A DNA stretch of 64,000 bases from Sedimenticola sp. (GCA_026985055.1 JALSQZ010000045.1:1-64000), one strand, 5' to 3'; numbered from the stretch's first letter, positions 9,001-17,456 are shown. Made by a program: numbers and translations. Notes: generated from the sequence alone by a model not told the origin.

Positions 9001-9162
9001 TCCTGATTCATCCAGTATGAACAACACGTTGGGTGAAACAGGGTCGGGAGGAGAGGTTACATACACTTCCACATCATCGGCCTGTACGCCTGTGGCGGCA
9101 ATGGAAGAGGACAGGATGGCGCTCACGGCCAGGGTTTTTTTCTTGCTGGGTAACTTGTTCAT
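6031..9162 (-). CDS. pilY1: Type IV pilus tip adhesin / assembly protein PilY1
   Basis: This is a secreted protein of about 1043 aa. A signal peptide (MNKLPSKKKTLAVSAILSSS) precedes a von Willebrand A domain with the metal-site motif DESGSM and FIVFMSDGSPNSN. The C-terminal half is a PilY1 beta-propeller (EMGAPLHTHPVVV, FVATTEGMLHALDGDTGEEL, YAADVGGRLIRVDI). An EF-hand-like Ca loop DNNNDGVFNSGD lies in the propeller, like the calcium site that controls pilus retraction in PilY1. ATG 9162 has GAGG upstream; an earlier ATG at 9177 overlaps the pilX stop as ATGA. The VWA-plus-propeller architecture and the position between pilX and pilE make the assignment firm. PilY1 is thought to sit at the pilus tip with the minor pilins. 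Confidence 0.93.
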   Translation of the reverse strand: MNKLPSKKKTLAVSAILSSSIAATGVQADDVEVYVTSPPDPVSPNVLFILDESGSMVAGSPSRMTQLKNAMTTVLNDTNNDNINAGILAYTTSNSPNNPTRVVQDFALIGNERTAMVSAVTSLTPKYGTPSMHALSAGVYWYTNGFLGRSSPLAGNDPAGNWCKKNFIVFMSDGSPNSNYFFNDIGGTLSDPGTKMYRGTTCTDHAGNPYDNNDGWGGRCADEIVSWAVNADLKTGGEWDQPVEDPSAPLRIQNIITHTVGMGPAAQSGTGEQTFMNDVAIHGGGSYFPAGNEAQLTAAFQTILTGAQTSIPYTYTAPSIPFDQNNAAISGDDIYVPVFKPGVHQGWYGNLKKYRISYELSVPSNPDSAKVIVIRDKNDDRAIDSNFHFVDATDKWNEGASDGGDPTTGGAVSHFTVASGQTRNLYTYLGNNSDLTATENRVESGNSALDSNVLGELEQISDLSALGNSFNAIKTALLDWLTWKEDLTLPNGDGGTITVSHKYEMGAPLHTHPVVVRHGGDEFIFVATTEGMLHALDGDTGEELWAFMPEELLDTVSDNFIGDWNAGKPHTPSGEPIPSNDHGHVTKPIYGLDGPTVVYTTDDGHRYLVQGMRRGGSNYYALDITDPTSPEMAWIIEGGNGSFSQLGQTWSKPIFTKLEIEGASAQEVLIFGGGYDTAQDNSFVDNNNDGVFNSGDTAIGRSNDSVGKAIYIVNPKTGALIKSITDSDLVEGDMNNAIAGDILPVDINANGITDRLYAADVGGRLIRVDIPDAALASLTGSNDLTATVVADVNDPSDADENGRDFQRFFNTPEVAYYNRGGVQYLALMITSGHRPEPLSKSVENDRFYMIKDPNVWSAPVDSDGDGEPDYPNPIKESDLYDATDNLIQDGTSVERVAAENALNAADGWLIDLADGEKGFSAAKVYDYAVLFTTYNGDRSASTDACDAQSTSGESHFYALNMTNGASIFAEMDGDSSSKNIGDRKKLLSVPGMPPAPALMFPKAVDDSGNVKLGGEVLAIVGLEEAARWPDRFHPVSWEEVIED

Positions 9163-9173
9163 TGCGGTAATCC

Positions 9174-9656
9174 TCATTCTCTGACCAGTGCGACTTCCAT
9201 GCGATTGTGAGCCCGGGCATTGGTATTGCTTACTTCACCAAAGGCATCCGCCTGAAAAACCACGGTAACGATATTGAGCCCGAAGCCGGAAAACTTGTAC
9301 TGCCCGGGGCGGGAGATGTCGGTGAGTTTCATTTCCAGATCGGCGCTGGTGTGAGTGTCACTGTCCACCGGGACAAAATCGGCGTTATTGCTGGTTGCAT
9401 TCAGGGTTCCCGGAACATCCAGATCTTTCATTTCATCCGGCGGCAGGCTGGTGAGCTTGGCAAAAGCGTTTTCCGCGGCCTGAAAGGCCAGTTGTTTCTG
9501 CTGGTGGTTGACTGCGATCTTGGTATCGATATGCGCGCTGCGCATGGCGGTCAGACTCAGAAGGGTGATGACCGTGAGCAGCAACAGGGAAACGATCAGT
9601 GCGGCGCCTTGCTCTCTGGGTGCCTGTGATAGTTTTTTGGGCATGGATTGGGTCAT
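9174..9656 (-). CDS. pilX: Minor pilin-like assembly protein PilX
   Basis: This is a 160-aa prepilin-like protein. Its N-terminal signature EQGAALIVSLLLLTVITLLS is that of PilX, which naturally lacks Glu at +5. The following segment is MRSAHIDTKIAVNHQQKQLA, then FQAAENAFAKL. PilX-type (GspK-like) subunits cap the minor-pilin complex that initiates pilus assembly. It starts 2 nt after the pilW stop, and its stop overlaps an upstream in-frame ATG of pilY1 as ATGA, so the operon is tightly coupled. Confidence 0.88.
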   Translation of the reverse strand: MTQSMPKKLSQAPREQGAALIVSLLLLTVITLLSLTAMRSAHIDTKIAVNHQQKQLAFQAAENAFAKLTSLPPDEMKDLDVPGTLNATSNNADFVPVDSDTHTSADLEMKLTDISRPGQYKFSGFGLNIVTVVFQADAFGEVSNTNARAHNRMEVALVRE

Positions 9657-9658
9657 GG

Positions 9659-10498
9659 TTACTGTCTCTGTATAACGGGGTTCAGGTTGCGCAGTGCCAG
9701 GGTGGTGGTGGTTACCCGATACAAATGATCGGTATCTGGCTTGGGTATGGACAGCCCCAGAACATTGAGGGTGCTGTTGGTGGTTTGATCCGCCACGGCC
9801 TTGGGCAATGTGCTTTCGCTGCCAGTCATGAGACCAATGCGTATGGAAACTACCTTGGCCCAGGGGGTGTTGGCGCCTGATGGTACAGGGATGCCGGGCG
9901 AGGCGGCAGTGCCAATTGCTGTGGGCGTGAGATAGCGGTCGGCATAACCGTCTGCGTTGTCATCCACGCCATACAGGGCTTTGAGTCTCTGTACTCCCGA
10001 TACCAGTGTGCGGGTTACGGTAGTGGCGCCGCCGCCATAAGTGGTCAGTTCACATACCAGATCATCTGCACTGCCGTCACCGCTGTTGTCGGTCACGTAA
10101 AAACGAACCATGCTCGGACGGGTTCCGACACCTACATCCTGATAGGCGCCACAACTGGGGCCGCGCCGATAACGGATGGCAATGGTGTCTGAGTCGCTGG
10201 CGCCACCATCCACGATGCCGCTGGAATTGATGTCCGGGAACGGGCGGCGGTTGGGGAACTGGTCTTCGATGGCGCGGATTCCCCGACCGGCCATGACCAG
10301 TATGCGGCGCATGTCGTCCAGGGCAAACCTCGTGTTTTCAGAAACCTCGGCAACCACATTGCGGGTGTTGAAGCTGTCTTTGGTGTCCAGATAGATCTTG
10401 ATTATGGCGCCTATCAGAAATATGCCGATCGCCATCGCCACCATCAGGGACAGGAGCGAAAAACCATATTGCCTATGTGTGCTGACATGCTTGATCAT
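9659..10498 (-). CDS. pilW: Minor pilin PilW
   Basis: This is a prepilin of about 279 aa. ATG 10498 overlaps the pilV stop as ATGA, and an upstream extension of the frame is inside pilV. The cleavage site is YG followed by FSLLSLMVAMAIGIFLIGAI. The residue at +5 is Ser instead of the near-universal Glu. The body has the PilW-like features: RNVVAEVSENTRFALDDMRR after the helix, Cys pairs, and a C-terminal segment with STLNVLGLSIP. PilW takes part in the PilV/PilW/PilX initiation complex. The Glu5 replacement is unusual for a non-GspK-type pilin and may affect N-methylation or its position in the complex. Confidence 0.87.
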   Translation of the reverse strand: MIKHVSTHRQYGFSLLSLMVAMAIGIFLIGAIIKIYLDTKDSFNTRNVVAEVSENTRFALDDMRRILVMAGRGIRAIEDQFPNRRPFPDINSSGIVDGGASDSDTIAIRYRRGPSCGAYQDVGVGTRPSMVRFYVTDNSGDGSADDLVCELTTYGGGATTVTRTLVSGVQRLKALYGVDDNADGYADRYLTPTAIGTAASPGIPVPSGANTPWAKVVSIRIGLMTGSESTLPKAVADQTTNSTLNVLGLSIPKPDTDHLYRVTTTTLALRNLNPVIQRQ

Positions 10499-11088
10499 TG
10501 TGCTGCTCCGGGAATGAAGGGCATGACGATACGATCCGTGTTGTCCCCGGCGCCGAAGGGGTCGTCTCTTGTTTGCCAGGTGATGGTAATGGTCATTTCC
10601 GATCCTTCGGTGCATGCATCCGAATCCGTGGTGTCAATATCCGTGCAAGTCAGCTGCAGGGTTCCGCCGGGGAGCTGGTCATCGATGCCGAAATCCGCGC
10701 CGCAGAAAATCTCCTCGATGTCTTCGGCGGCGATATCGGATGCGCTGCAGCTGCCTTCGGCGATTTCGCTGCCTCCAGGAATCATGGTACAGTCGGGCAC
10801 TGCCGCGCCGGTGGGGCAGCTGGAGATGGTATTTTCCGGGTCGGTATTGTAGTTGTTGTTCGCCAGATAGCTGTTGTCGGCGGTGAGATTGGCGCGGATA
10901 CGATCCGCCAGCGCCCAGGCGAGATCCGTGGCTTTGGCGCGGAACTCCGCGTTGGTGGAGCCTTGCAGGGCTTTGACCTGCAATGAGGCAATGCCAAGAA
11001 GGCCGATGCCAATGATAATGGCCGCGATCAGCACTTCGACCAGGGTTGCGCCACGCTGGCGGTGTGGGGAAATGATGTTCATGGGCAT
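10495..11088 (-). CDS. pilV: Minor pilin PilV
   Basis: This is a 197-aa prepilin with leader ending RQRG and the helix ATLVEVLIAAIIIGIGLLGI, Glu at +5. The run IASLQVKALQGSTNAEFRAK, then ATDLAWALADRIRAN, is a PilV hallmark. Several Cys in the acidic C-terminal part probably form disulfides in the periplasm. ATG 11088 has AGGAG upstream and overlaps the end of fimT by 10 bp. The stop overlaps the pilW start. Confidence 0.9.
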   Translation of the reverse strand: MPMNIISPHRQRGATLVEVLIAAIIIGIGLLGIASLQVKALQGSTNAEFRAKATDLAWALADRIRANLTADNSYLANNNYNTDPENTISSCPTGAAVPDCTMIPGGSEIAEGSCSASDIAAEDIEEIFCGADFGIDDQLPGGTLQLTCTDIDTTDSDACTEGSEMTITITWQTRDDPFGAGDNTDRIVMPFIPGAAQ

Positions 11089-11624
11089 GCGCTCTCCTGA
11101 ACCCGGGGGCGTCCTGTGGGGCTGAAACAGATATAACGTGTCTGGCCGTTCTTGCTCAGGGTAATGTAATCAGCATTTGGTGTGAGATTGCCTCCGCTGG
11201 AGGTGACGCCACGACCACGGCTGTTGAAGCGAATGAAAGTGGCTGCAGCACCACTGCCGGTGACGTTTACGGTATTGTCCGGGGTGAAATGATCGACGAT
11301 CAGGGGTGCCTCCGAGCCGGATTGATACGAGTTGTTTCCATTCAGATCGGCAAATACGATCAGACCGTTTTTCCAGGAACCGGATTTTTTGCGAACAACG
11401 ACATTTTGATCCCGCTTCACCGCTTCACTGCGCGCCATAAGAATGTTGGCCATGATTTCATTTGCCTGACTGGCAACCGCGTTCTTGTCCATGAGAGTCT
11501 TGAAATTGGGGGCAGCCAGCGCCACCAGTATGGCGAGGACGACAACGGTTATCAGTACTTCCAACAGGGTGAAGCCCTGTTCGTTTTGGGCAGCCATGGC
11601 ATGAATATCAGATAGTTTTCTCAT
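11079..11624 (-). CDS. fimT: Minor pilin FimT/GspH-like
   Basis: This is a pseudopilin of about 181 aa. The leader ends NEQG, followed by FTLLEVLITVVVLAILVALA, and the GspH/FimT domain shows ANILMARSEAVKRDQNVVVR, then GLIVFADLNGN and C-terminal ICFSPTGRP. It is the first gene of the continuous pilV-W-X-Y1-E transcript. ATG 11624 is chosen; ATG 11597 is possible. FimT-type minor pilins assist pilus biogenesis and in some bacteria bind DNA during transformation. Basic residues are present near the C-terminus, but DNA binding is only a possibility. Confidence 0.85.
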   Translation of the reverse strand: MRKLSDIHAMAAQNEQGFTLLEVLITVVVLAILVALAAPNFKTLMDKNAVASQANEIMANILMARSEAVKRDQNVVVRKKSGSWKNGLIVFADLNGNNSYQSGSEAPLIVDHFTPDNTVNVTGSGAAATFIRFNSRGRGVTSSGGNLTPNADYITLSKNGQTRYICFSPTGRPRVQESACP

Positions 11625-11726
11625 GGTTGTCAGTATAGGCAGCCCTTGGCATGCTGCCAATGGCCGCTGGTCACTGAAATTCTGCCGTTTGTCGATCGGA
11701 TTGGTGATGGAATGAGCGCGGAAATC

Positions 11727-11987
11727 TTATGGGAACCTCGAAAACTTCCTTCCATGGTATTTTTCAAGGTTCCCTTGGGGCGTTTCGACGCCGATTTGTG
11801 CGTCAAACAATCTCGCCCCGACCGTGCTGGCAGCGTTTTTCAAAGCGTTGTCCAGCGTTGCCAATGGCAATCCCTTTCGCATGGCCAGATCAAGACAGGC
11901 TCCGTCATATACACCGAGTCCGTGCTTTCGGGCAGGGGCGACCGCTCCTCCCCAGAGTTGCCGTGTATGGGATCCGACTCGTTTCAT
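11727..11987 (-). pseudogene. Collapsed phd-vapC toxin-antitoxin locus
   Basis: The frame from ATG 11987 begins MKRVGS, like a Phd-type antitoxin start, with GGAGG six bases upstream. After about 18 codons it runs directly into GLGVYDGACLDLAMRKGLPL followed by ATLDNALKNAA and RLFD, the C-terminal third of a PIN-domain VapC toxin. The rest of the antitoxin and the toxin's N-terminal active-site residues are missing, so an internal deletion probably fused the two genes. The frame then reads into a MITE-B fragment. No product should be active. The match to VapC is strong; the antitoxin part rests on only six residues plus the leader. Confidence 0.6.
11731..11775. repeat. Short MITE-B derivative
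   Basis: GGGAACCTCGAAAA at 11731 and its imperfect inverse ending GGTTCCC enclose about 18 bp. Both ends match the GGGAACC end of the 150-bp MITE-B copies. I see no convincing flanking duplication, so this may be a deletion relic. It overlaps the 3' end of the toxin relic. Confidence 0.55.
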
Positions 11988-12005
11988 TTGCGCCTCCATA
12001 ACAGG

Positions 12006-12026
12006 CTGGTCTATAGACTGGTCTAT
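12006..12026. promoter_or_regulatory. Direct-repeat operator candidate upstream of the TA relic
   Basis: CTGGTCTAT occurs twice, separated by AGA, with a palindromic GTCTATAGAC across the junction. It lies about 20 bp upstream of the relic's start codon. Toxin-antitoxin promoters are typically autoregulated through such repeats, so this is probably the surviving operator. The MITE-A copy begins 11 bp further upstream. Confidence 0.45.
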
Positions 12027-12037
12027 TATGGGGCTAA

Positions 12038-12278
12038 CCCGAATATTGCACCAGAACGCGCAAAATGTGGGTTTTTTACCATGAATCACAGCATGTTGCG
12101 TGACGAGTATGCTGGATACAGTTTGTACCTGTCATGCTATCCGGTTTTTCCCGGGATCTTTTCACCCAGCTTGCCCGAACGCCCTGCAAGCCGATGAATA
12201 ACATCGGCTTTTGTCCGTTTGAACAATCTGAGCAAAAATCTCTCCGGGAAAATTCCGGATTCCGGTGCAATATTCGGG
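12038..12278. mobile_element. MITE-A, complete 241-bp copy
   Basis: Termini CCCGAATATTGCACC and GGTGCAATATTCGGG are exact inverses, and the element is flanked on both sides by CTAA in direct orientation. It is in inverse orientation to the copies at 1-144 and 56338-56580 and nearly identical to the latter. There is no open frame of note. It sits between the gspH-like gene and the toxin-antitoxin relic, interrupting what is normally a continuous minor-pilin cluster. Confidence 0.88.
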
Positions 12279-12292
12279 CTAAAGGTTTGCGG

Positions 12293-12844
12293 TCATGGGC
12301 AGGTTATGGCGCTGCCATCGGCCATTTTGTTGCTGCTTCGTACCCGTCCATTGTTGGATACGATGATAGCCCGATTCAGGTCGGGATGGTCCGGGTGGCA
12401 GAAACGCACGGTGGTATTGGAGAGCCAGGCGCGACCCAGGGGCAGGAAGCTGATGCGATTGCGGGATTGTGAGGAAGAGAAAATACGGATCGCTGCCCCC
12501 GCTTTTTCCTCGTAGCTGATGATTTGTTCATCCGTATCACGTTCATGGTTCTTGTTGCTGTCCTCAAAGATCAGATAGCCGTTTTTCCAGGCCTTGTGGT
12601 CGTCATCACAGGTACTTGGGGAACTGGCCGGGCAGAGGGTGATGTGCCGTTCCCGGGTAACGGCAGTGGAGCGGGCCAGGTGGAGTTGCGCCAGAAACAG
12701 GTTGACGCTGCCAGCCATGGCGCTGCTGGCTCTCAAGTGGTTGAACGAGGGTATTGCCAGCGCGCTGAGTATGCCTGCAACCGCTATAGCAATGATGGCC
12801 TCGATCAGGCTGATGCCCTGCTGATGTATTCTGCCAAAGTCCAT
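12293..12844 (-). CDS. GspH/FimU-like minor pilin
   Basis: This is a prepilin of about 183 aa. The leader ends HQQG, followed by ISLIEAIIAIAVAGILSALA with Glu at +5. A GspH-type domain follows (LFLAQLHLARSTAVTRERHI, then TLCPASSPSTC, and KNGYLIFEDSNKN). The spacing of features parallels fimT at 11079, so this is the second FimT/FimU-type subunit expected at the head of a minor-pilin cluster. It is cut off from the rest of the operon by about 670 bp of relic and MITE, so it may need its own promoter. In-frame ATGs at 12862 and 12856 are alternatives. Confidence 0.83.
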   Translation of the reverse strand: MDFGRIHQQGISLIEAIIAIAVAGILSALAIPSFNHLRASSAMAGSVNLFLAQLHLARSTAVTRERHITLCPASSPSTCDDDHKAWKNGYLIFEDSNKNHERDTDEQIISYEEKAGAAIRIFSSSQSRNRISFLPLGRAWLSNTTVRFCHPDHPDLNRAIIVSNNGRVRSSNKMADGSAITCP

Positions 12845-12978
12845 TTTGTTCTCCATAATCAATCCATTGATTATGAAAATATCCTATACGGGAGCCTGAA
12901 CCGGACTCAAGGCGCACAAACAAATTTCAGATATTTCCTACAAGGGTGGTAGGCAGATCCCCGAAAGATCCAAACGCC

Positions 12979-13911
12979 CTATTGCAGTATTTTCGGCAGT
13001 GGGAAAGTGACTTCTTCTCGCACGCCATCGTCTTCTGATGCTTCTCCCGCGCCCCATTCCTGAAGCTGATCCAGCACTTGTTTGACCAGCACTTCCGGAG
13101 CAGAGGCTCCGGCGGTCAGGCCGATGAGGTGATTGCCCTGCAGCCATTTCCGGCGCAGGTCTGCCGGGCCGTCCACCAGATAGGCCGGTTTGCCCAGTTT
13201 TTCCGCTATTTCCTTGAGGCGGTTGGAATTGGAGCTGTTGGGCGAGCCTACCACCAGTACCAGGTCACATTCATTTGCCAGTCTTTTGACCGCATCCTGA
13301 CGGCTTTGGGTGGCGTAGCAGATATCATCCTTTTTTGGTCCCTGAATACGGGGAAAACGCTGCCGCAGGGCTTCGATGATCCGGGCGGTGTCGTCCATGG
13401 AAAGAGTGGTCTGGGTGACGAAGGCCAGTTTTTCCGGATTTTGCACGTTCAGATGTTGCACGTCTTCGGCGGTTTCCACCAGATGGATTCCCGCCGCCTC
13501 CGGGCAATGGTATTGCCCCATGGTGCCTTCCACTTCCGGGTGTCCCTTGTGGCCGATGAGAATCACCTCAAATCCGTTGCGGCAATGCCGGGCCACTTGC
13601 AGATGTACCTTGGTCACCAGGGGGCAGGTGGCGTCGAACACCTGAAGATCCCGCTGATCGGCTTCGTGCTTGACTTTCTGCGAAACTCCATGGGCGCTGA
13701 AAATGACCGTACTGCCATCAGGGACTTCTGCCAGCTCATCCACGAACAGAGCCCCACGCTGCTTCAGATTTTCCACAACGAAACGGTTGTGCACCACTTC
13801 ATGACGCACATAGATGGGTGCGCCAAAGGCATCCAGGGCGTGTTCCACGATCTCGATGGCGCGATCCACCCCTGCGCAGAACCCCCGCGGGTTGGCGAGA
13901 AGAATCTTCAT
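12979..13911 (-). CDS. ispH: 4-hydroxy-3-methylbut-2-enyl diphosphate reductase IspH
   Basis: This is a 310-aa iron-sulfur enzyme of the last MEP-pathway step, converting HMBPP to IPP and DMAPP in the cytoplasm. The N-terminus [20 protein letters not shown] carries the first cluster Cys. Later segments include [12 protein letters not shown] (second Cys), [21 protein letters not shown] (third Cys), and substrate-binding [16 protein letters not shown] 13911 is chosen because the family N-terminus begins exactly there; upstream in-frame sequence is antisense to the next gene. In Pseudomonas ispH also neighbours the minor-pilin cluster, so this context is conserved. Confidence 0.95.
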   Translation of the reverse strand: MKILLANPRGFCAGVDRAIEIVEHALDAFGAPIYVRHEVVHNRFVVENLKQRGALFVDELAEVPDGSTVIFSAHGVSQKVKHEADQRDLQVFDATCPLVTKVHLQVARHCRNGFEVILIGHKGHPEVEGTMGQYHCPEAAGIHLVETAEDVQHLNVQNPEKLAFVTQTTLSMDDTARIIEALRQRFPRIQGPKKDDICYATQSRQDAVKRLANECDLVLVVGSPNSSNSNRLKEIAEKLGKPAYLVDGPADLRRKWLQGNHLIGLTAGASAPEVLVKQVLDQLQEWGAGEASEDDGVREEVTFPLPKILQ

Positions 13912-13982
13912 GAATAAACCTGTAATTGATCTATAGTATGAGAAGGACTGTACACCAATATTCATCTGCAGAGGAAGCTGCC

Positions 13983-15776
13983 ATGGCCAAGGGAAAGCGA
14001 AAAAGGAATGCCACTCAGGACGTGCCCGATCTTCGGGACTGGATGTACGAACCGGCGCTGATTCGCCTGAAAAAACAGTTGGAATATCCAAAGGATCTGA
14101 AGATTCTCAACCAGTTCAGTTCCGGCGCCTGTACGGGGTTTGCCCTGGCGGCGGCCATCAACCTGCTCTACGCCAGGGATGAACAGGACATCAGGGTCAG
14201 CCCGCGCATGATTTATGAAATGGCCAAACGCAACGACGAATGGCCCGGAGAAGACTACGACGGCAGCAGTCTGCGCGGAGCCATCAAGGGCTGGCGCAAT
14301 ATGGGCGTCTGCCGGGAGGACTACTGGCCTTTCCGCATGCGGCGCAAGGGAGAGCTGACCGTGCGCCGGGCCAAGGAGGCGCGAAATCATACAGTAGGAG
14401 CTTATTATCGTCTGCGCCCGGAGATCAGCCATTATCATGCCGCCCTCAACGAAGCTGGGGTGATCGTTGTTTCCGCCCGGGTACACAGTGGTTGGGACGA
14501 TCCCCCGGAAGGCATCATCAGGAAACAGGACAAGCTCGATGGCGGGCATGCGTTTGCCGTGGTCGGTTATGACGACAAGGGATTCTGGCTGCAAAATTCC
14601 TGGACGGAAGCCTGGGGACGAAAGGGGCTGGGCCATTGGAGCTACGAAGACTGGATCGAGAATGTCATGGATGCCTGGGTGTTTCGCCTGGCTTTGCCCA
14701 CACCGGGCATCTTTGGTCTGCGTGCGCTCAACTCCCGGTTGCCAAAAAAGGAAGCTCAGGCCAAACCCAAGCCGCCCCGATCCGAGATCGCGGGGCATTT
14801 CGTGCATGTGGATGACGGCGCCTACATGGAATCAGGAAGATACTGGAGTACGGCTTTTGATATACAGGAGACCGCCGAACTGGTGAGTCGAAGCGACAAG
14901 TATGATCATCTGCTGCTGTATGTGCATGGTGGCCTGAATTCCCCCACGGACTCCGCACGGCGGATCGCGGCCATGCGTCAGGTGTTCAAGGACAATCGTA
15001 TTTATCCTTTTCATGTCATGTATGACACCGGTATGGTGGAAGAGCTGAAAGATCTGGTGCTGGGCAAGGCCAGGGCTGCTGCGGAAAGGGTGGGAGGCGC
15101 CCTGGACTGGGCGGATCGTTTTGTGGAAGGCTTGTTGCGCAAGCCCGGAACCCTGGTCTGGGAAGAAATGAAGAAGGATGCCCGGTTGGCGTTTGCAGCG
15201 GAAGGCGCCGCCACGGATGCCCTGAGGCGGTTTCTTGAGCGCTTCAAGACGCAGAGCAAGACCATGCAGCTGCATCTTGTCGGACACAGCACTGGGGCGA
15301 TTGCCATTGGCCATCTGTTGCGCAGCCTGAGCCGCCATCAGCTGGAGTTTCAGACCTGTTCCCTGATGGCGCCCGCCTGTACCCTGGACTGGTATGAGGA
15401 AACCTATTTGCCGGCGCTGGATGACAGTGGTCGCCTGCGGATCCGGGAAATGACGGTATACAATCTACTGGACAGGCTGGAACAGGATGACAGCGTGACG
15501 CCGCTCTATCACAAATCTTTGCTCTATCTGGTATCGAACGCTTTTGAAAGAGAAGAGGAAAAACCTTTGCTGGGAATGGAGAAATTCGCTTCCGGGATTG
15601 TCCGGGCTGGCGATCTGCCGCATATTCATTATTCCAACGGAGCTACCGGGAATATCAGCCGCAGCACTACTCATGGCGGGTTCGACAATGACCCGTACAC
15701 CATGAATCATATTCTCAGGCGTGTGCTGGGCGGAAAGCCCGTGTGTCCTTTTACAAAGGAAGATCTGAATTATTGA
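13983..15776 (+). CDS. Papain-like (C1) peptidase fused to a GxSxG alpha/beta-hydrolase-like domain
   Basis: This is a 597-aa protein with no signal peptide. Residues 1-240 form a papain-fold peptidase. The oxyanion Gln44 and nucleophile Cys50 lie in [16 protein letters not shown], His189 in [12 protein letters not shown], and Asn205 in [12 protein letters not shown]. After a Lys/Pro-rich linker (about 250-270), residues 300-580 look like a serine hydrolase: [11 protein letters not shown] (oxyanion region) and [14 protein letters not shown] with Ser436 as nucleophile. H564 in TTHGGF is a possible catalytic His. ATG 13983 is chosen because GAGG lies 8 nt upstream. Both active sites look complete. 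I know of no named family with this combination. It is convergent with, and overlaps by 26 bp, the methyltransferase gene. Role unknown; protein or conjugate degradation is a guess. Confidence 0.8.
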   Translation: MAKGKRKRNATQDVPDLRDWMYEPALIRLKKQLEYPKDLKILNQFSSGACTGFALAAAINLLYARDEQDIRVSPRMIYEMAKRNDEWPGEDYDGSSLRGAIKGWRNMGVCREDYWPFRMRRKGELTVRRAKEARNHTVGAYYRLRPEISHYHAALNEAGVIVVSARVHSGWDDPPEGIIRKQDKLDGGHAFAVVGYDDKGFWLQNSWTEAWGRKGLGHWSYEDWIENVMDAWVFRLALPTPGIFGLRALNSRLPKKEAQAKPKPPRSEIAGHFVHVDDGAYMESGRYWSTAFDIQETAELVSRSDKYDHLLLYVHGGLNSPTDSARRIAAMRQVFKDNRIYPFHVMYDTGMVEELKDLVLGKARAAAERVGGALDWADRFVEGLLRKPGTLVWEEMKKDARLAFAAEGAATDALRRFLERFKTQSKTMQLHLVGHSTGAIAIGHLLRSLSRHQLEFQTCSLMAPACTLDWYEETYLPALDDSGRLRIREMTVYNLLDRLEQDDSVTPLYHKSLLYLVSNAFEREEEKPLLGMEKFASGIVRAGDLPHIHYSNGATGNISRSTTHGGFDNDPYTMNHILRRVLGGKPVCPFTKEDLNY

Positions 15777-16749
15777 GGCAGGCGCTGATGGTATGGCAGA
15801 AATGCTGCCCGGCGTATTCCTGGGGTTGTACACTCGGTTCGGAGAAGCCCAGCTGCTTCAGGTTTTTTTCCAGCTTGCGGAAATCTGCTGGCGAGTATGC
15901 GGCTGAACGCAGATCCTTCATGCGCTGTTTGTAGCTTTGGTTTTCCGCCATCAGGCGCTGAATCGTCTGCAGGCGTTGTTCCGGGGTGATGCTCCTGGCG
16001 TTGCGCCGGTCGAAGAGCAGCATGATGCTCTGGGTGAACATGCGCACATGGGAAGGATCTTTCAGTTGTTGGGCATAGCGGCGGAGTTTTTCCAGGCTGT
16101 GGCTCAGGGCCTGATGAAGTTGCTTCGCATGTTGTTGTTCGGCCGCGGACAGCTTTCCTTCCCGAGCCAGCCTTTGCTGTAGTTTTACCAATGCCGTTGC
16201 CGTTTCCGCAACGGCGGATTTATCGCAACGTTTGATCTGCGCCAGCGCCTCCCGCGCCTGGGCCAGGATTGCCGAATTTTCATGGTGAATCATGGCGTGA
16301 AAGCAACCGCCGGGTTTCAGCAGGCGCCGAACCTCCCGCGAGGCAGCGGGCATATCTCCGTATTCGAAGCCAAACTGGCTCATTATCAGATCCTGACTGG
16401 CGCTCGCCAGTCCGGTAGCCTCCATGGAAGTATTGACGAGAAAGCGGATTTCCTCCAGCAGCGGATGACGTTGTTGCAGGGCTTCCGGCTGAATATTGGC
16501 ATAATCGATGCCGGTTATGCGAAAACTCTTGTCGTGTTCGCGGGAGTATTCGGCTGCCAGCAAAGCCAGGGCGCCGTTGCCCGTGGCCAGATCCACAATG
16601 GCGGCATTGTCTGGCAGGTTGGCAAAGCGCTCCTCCCAGAATTGTTTCAGCGAGCCGTCGTAATTGTTCTGGAAATGCCCGTGAAAACTGGTGAGACTGT
16701 GCTTGTTCCACCAGTCGCCCCATTGTCTGGCGTCGAGGCGTTCAGCCAT
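15751..16749 (-). CDS. Class I SAM-dependent methyltransferase, substrate unknown
   Basis: This is a 332-aa protein. Motif I is [20 protein letters not shown] (about 49-68), followed by an acidic strand end ITGIDYANI and post-motif segments [20 protein letters not shown] and [15 protein letters not shown]. The C-terminal 150 residues are a charged helical region (Lys/Arg/Gln rich) of unknown role. The stop overlaps the converging papain-hydrolase gene. The start is upstream of rdgB and overlaps its end by 8 bp on the same strand, so the two are probably cotranscribed. The long helical tail is unlike small-molecule methyltransferases. Confidence 0.8.
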   Translation of the reverse strand: MAERLDARQWGDWWNKHSLTSFHGHFQNNYDGSLKQFWEERFANLPDNAAIVDLATGNGALALLAAEYSREHDKSFRITGIDYANIQPEALQQRHPLLEEIRFLVNTSMEATGLASASQDLIMSQFGFEYGDMPAASREVRRLLKPGGCFHAMIHHENSAILAQAREALAQIKRCDKSAVAETATALVKLQQRLAREGKLSAAEQQHAKQLHQALSHSLEKLRRYAQQLKDPSHVRMFTQSIMLLFDRRNARSITPEQRLQTIQRLMAENQSYKQRMKDLRSAAYSPADFRKLEKNLKQLGFSEPSVQPQEYAGQHFCHTISACLNNSDLPL

Positions 16750-17338
16750 GGGAGAGGCGTTCCAGCAGGCATTGCAGGGCCTTGCCCCGGTGGCTCATGG
16801 CGTTTTTTTCCGCGGCGGGTAGTTCCGCGGCGCTGCAATTCTTTTCCGGAACGAAGAACAGGGGGTCGTAGCCAAAGCCATTTTCCCCCTGGGGGTTGCG
16901 CAGGATGCGCCCTTCCCAGGTTCCCTGGCAGATGATGGGCACAGGGTCTTGGGCGTGGCGCATGAAGACCAGCAGGCACTGGAAACGGGCGCTGCGTTGC
17001 GCGTCGGGGATGTCAGCCAGCGCCTGGAGCATTTTTGCATTGTTGTCGGCATCGCTGGCGCCAGGGCCTGCGTATCGGGCCGAATGGATGCCGGGCGCGC
17101 CCTGCAGGGCGTCCACTTCCAGGCCCGAGTCATCGGCAATGGCCGGCAAACCGGAGTGAGCGGCGGCATTCCTTGCTTTGAGGATGGCGTTTTCCACGAA
17201 AGTCAGGCCGGTTTCCTCGATTTCGGGCACGTTGAAGGCGGACTGCGGCAGGATTTCCAGATCCCGACCGGCAAGAAGCTGCCCCATTTCCCGGACTTTT
17301 CCCTGGTTGTTGCTGGCAAGAACGATACGCTGTGTCAT
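16742..17338 (-). CDS. rdgB: dITP/XTP pyrophosphatase RdgB
   Basis: This is a 198-aa Ham1/RdgB-family enzyme that hydrolyses non-canonical purine triphosphates to keep the nucleotide pool clean. The signature starts at once with [14 protein letters not shown], then [42 protein letters not shown] and [15 protein letters not shown] 17338 is chosen because the family N-terminus begins there; a longer frame upstream is not conserved-looking. A possible promoter with TACAAT as -10 lies at 17367-17372 (minus strand). It is divergent from the thioredoxin gene. Confidence 0.95.
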   Translation of the reverse strand: MTQRIVLASNNQGKVREMGQLLAGRDLEILPQSAFNVPEIEETGLTFVENAILKARNAAAHSGLPAIADDSGLEVDALQGAPGIHSARYAGPGASDADNNAKMLQALADIPDAQRSARFQCLLVFMRHAQDPVPIICQGTWEGRILRNPQGENGFGYDPLFFVPEKNCSAAELPAAEKNAMSHRGKALQCLLERLSHG

Positions 17339-17456
17339 GGTGTTCGGCTGATGCTTGAAAACAGGAATTGTAACTTTTTGTGTCCCGCGATTGTCATAAA
17401 CTTGTGGTTCCAGCGGTCTTGCTGTCATTCATAACAGAATAACGAGGAAAATCGGC

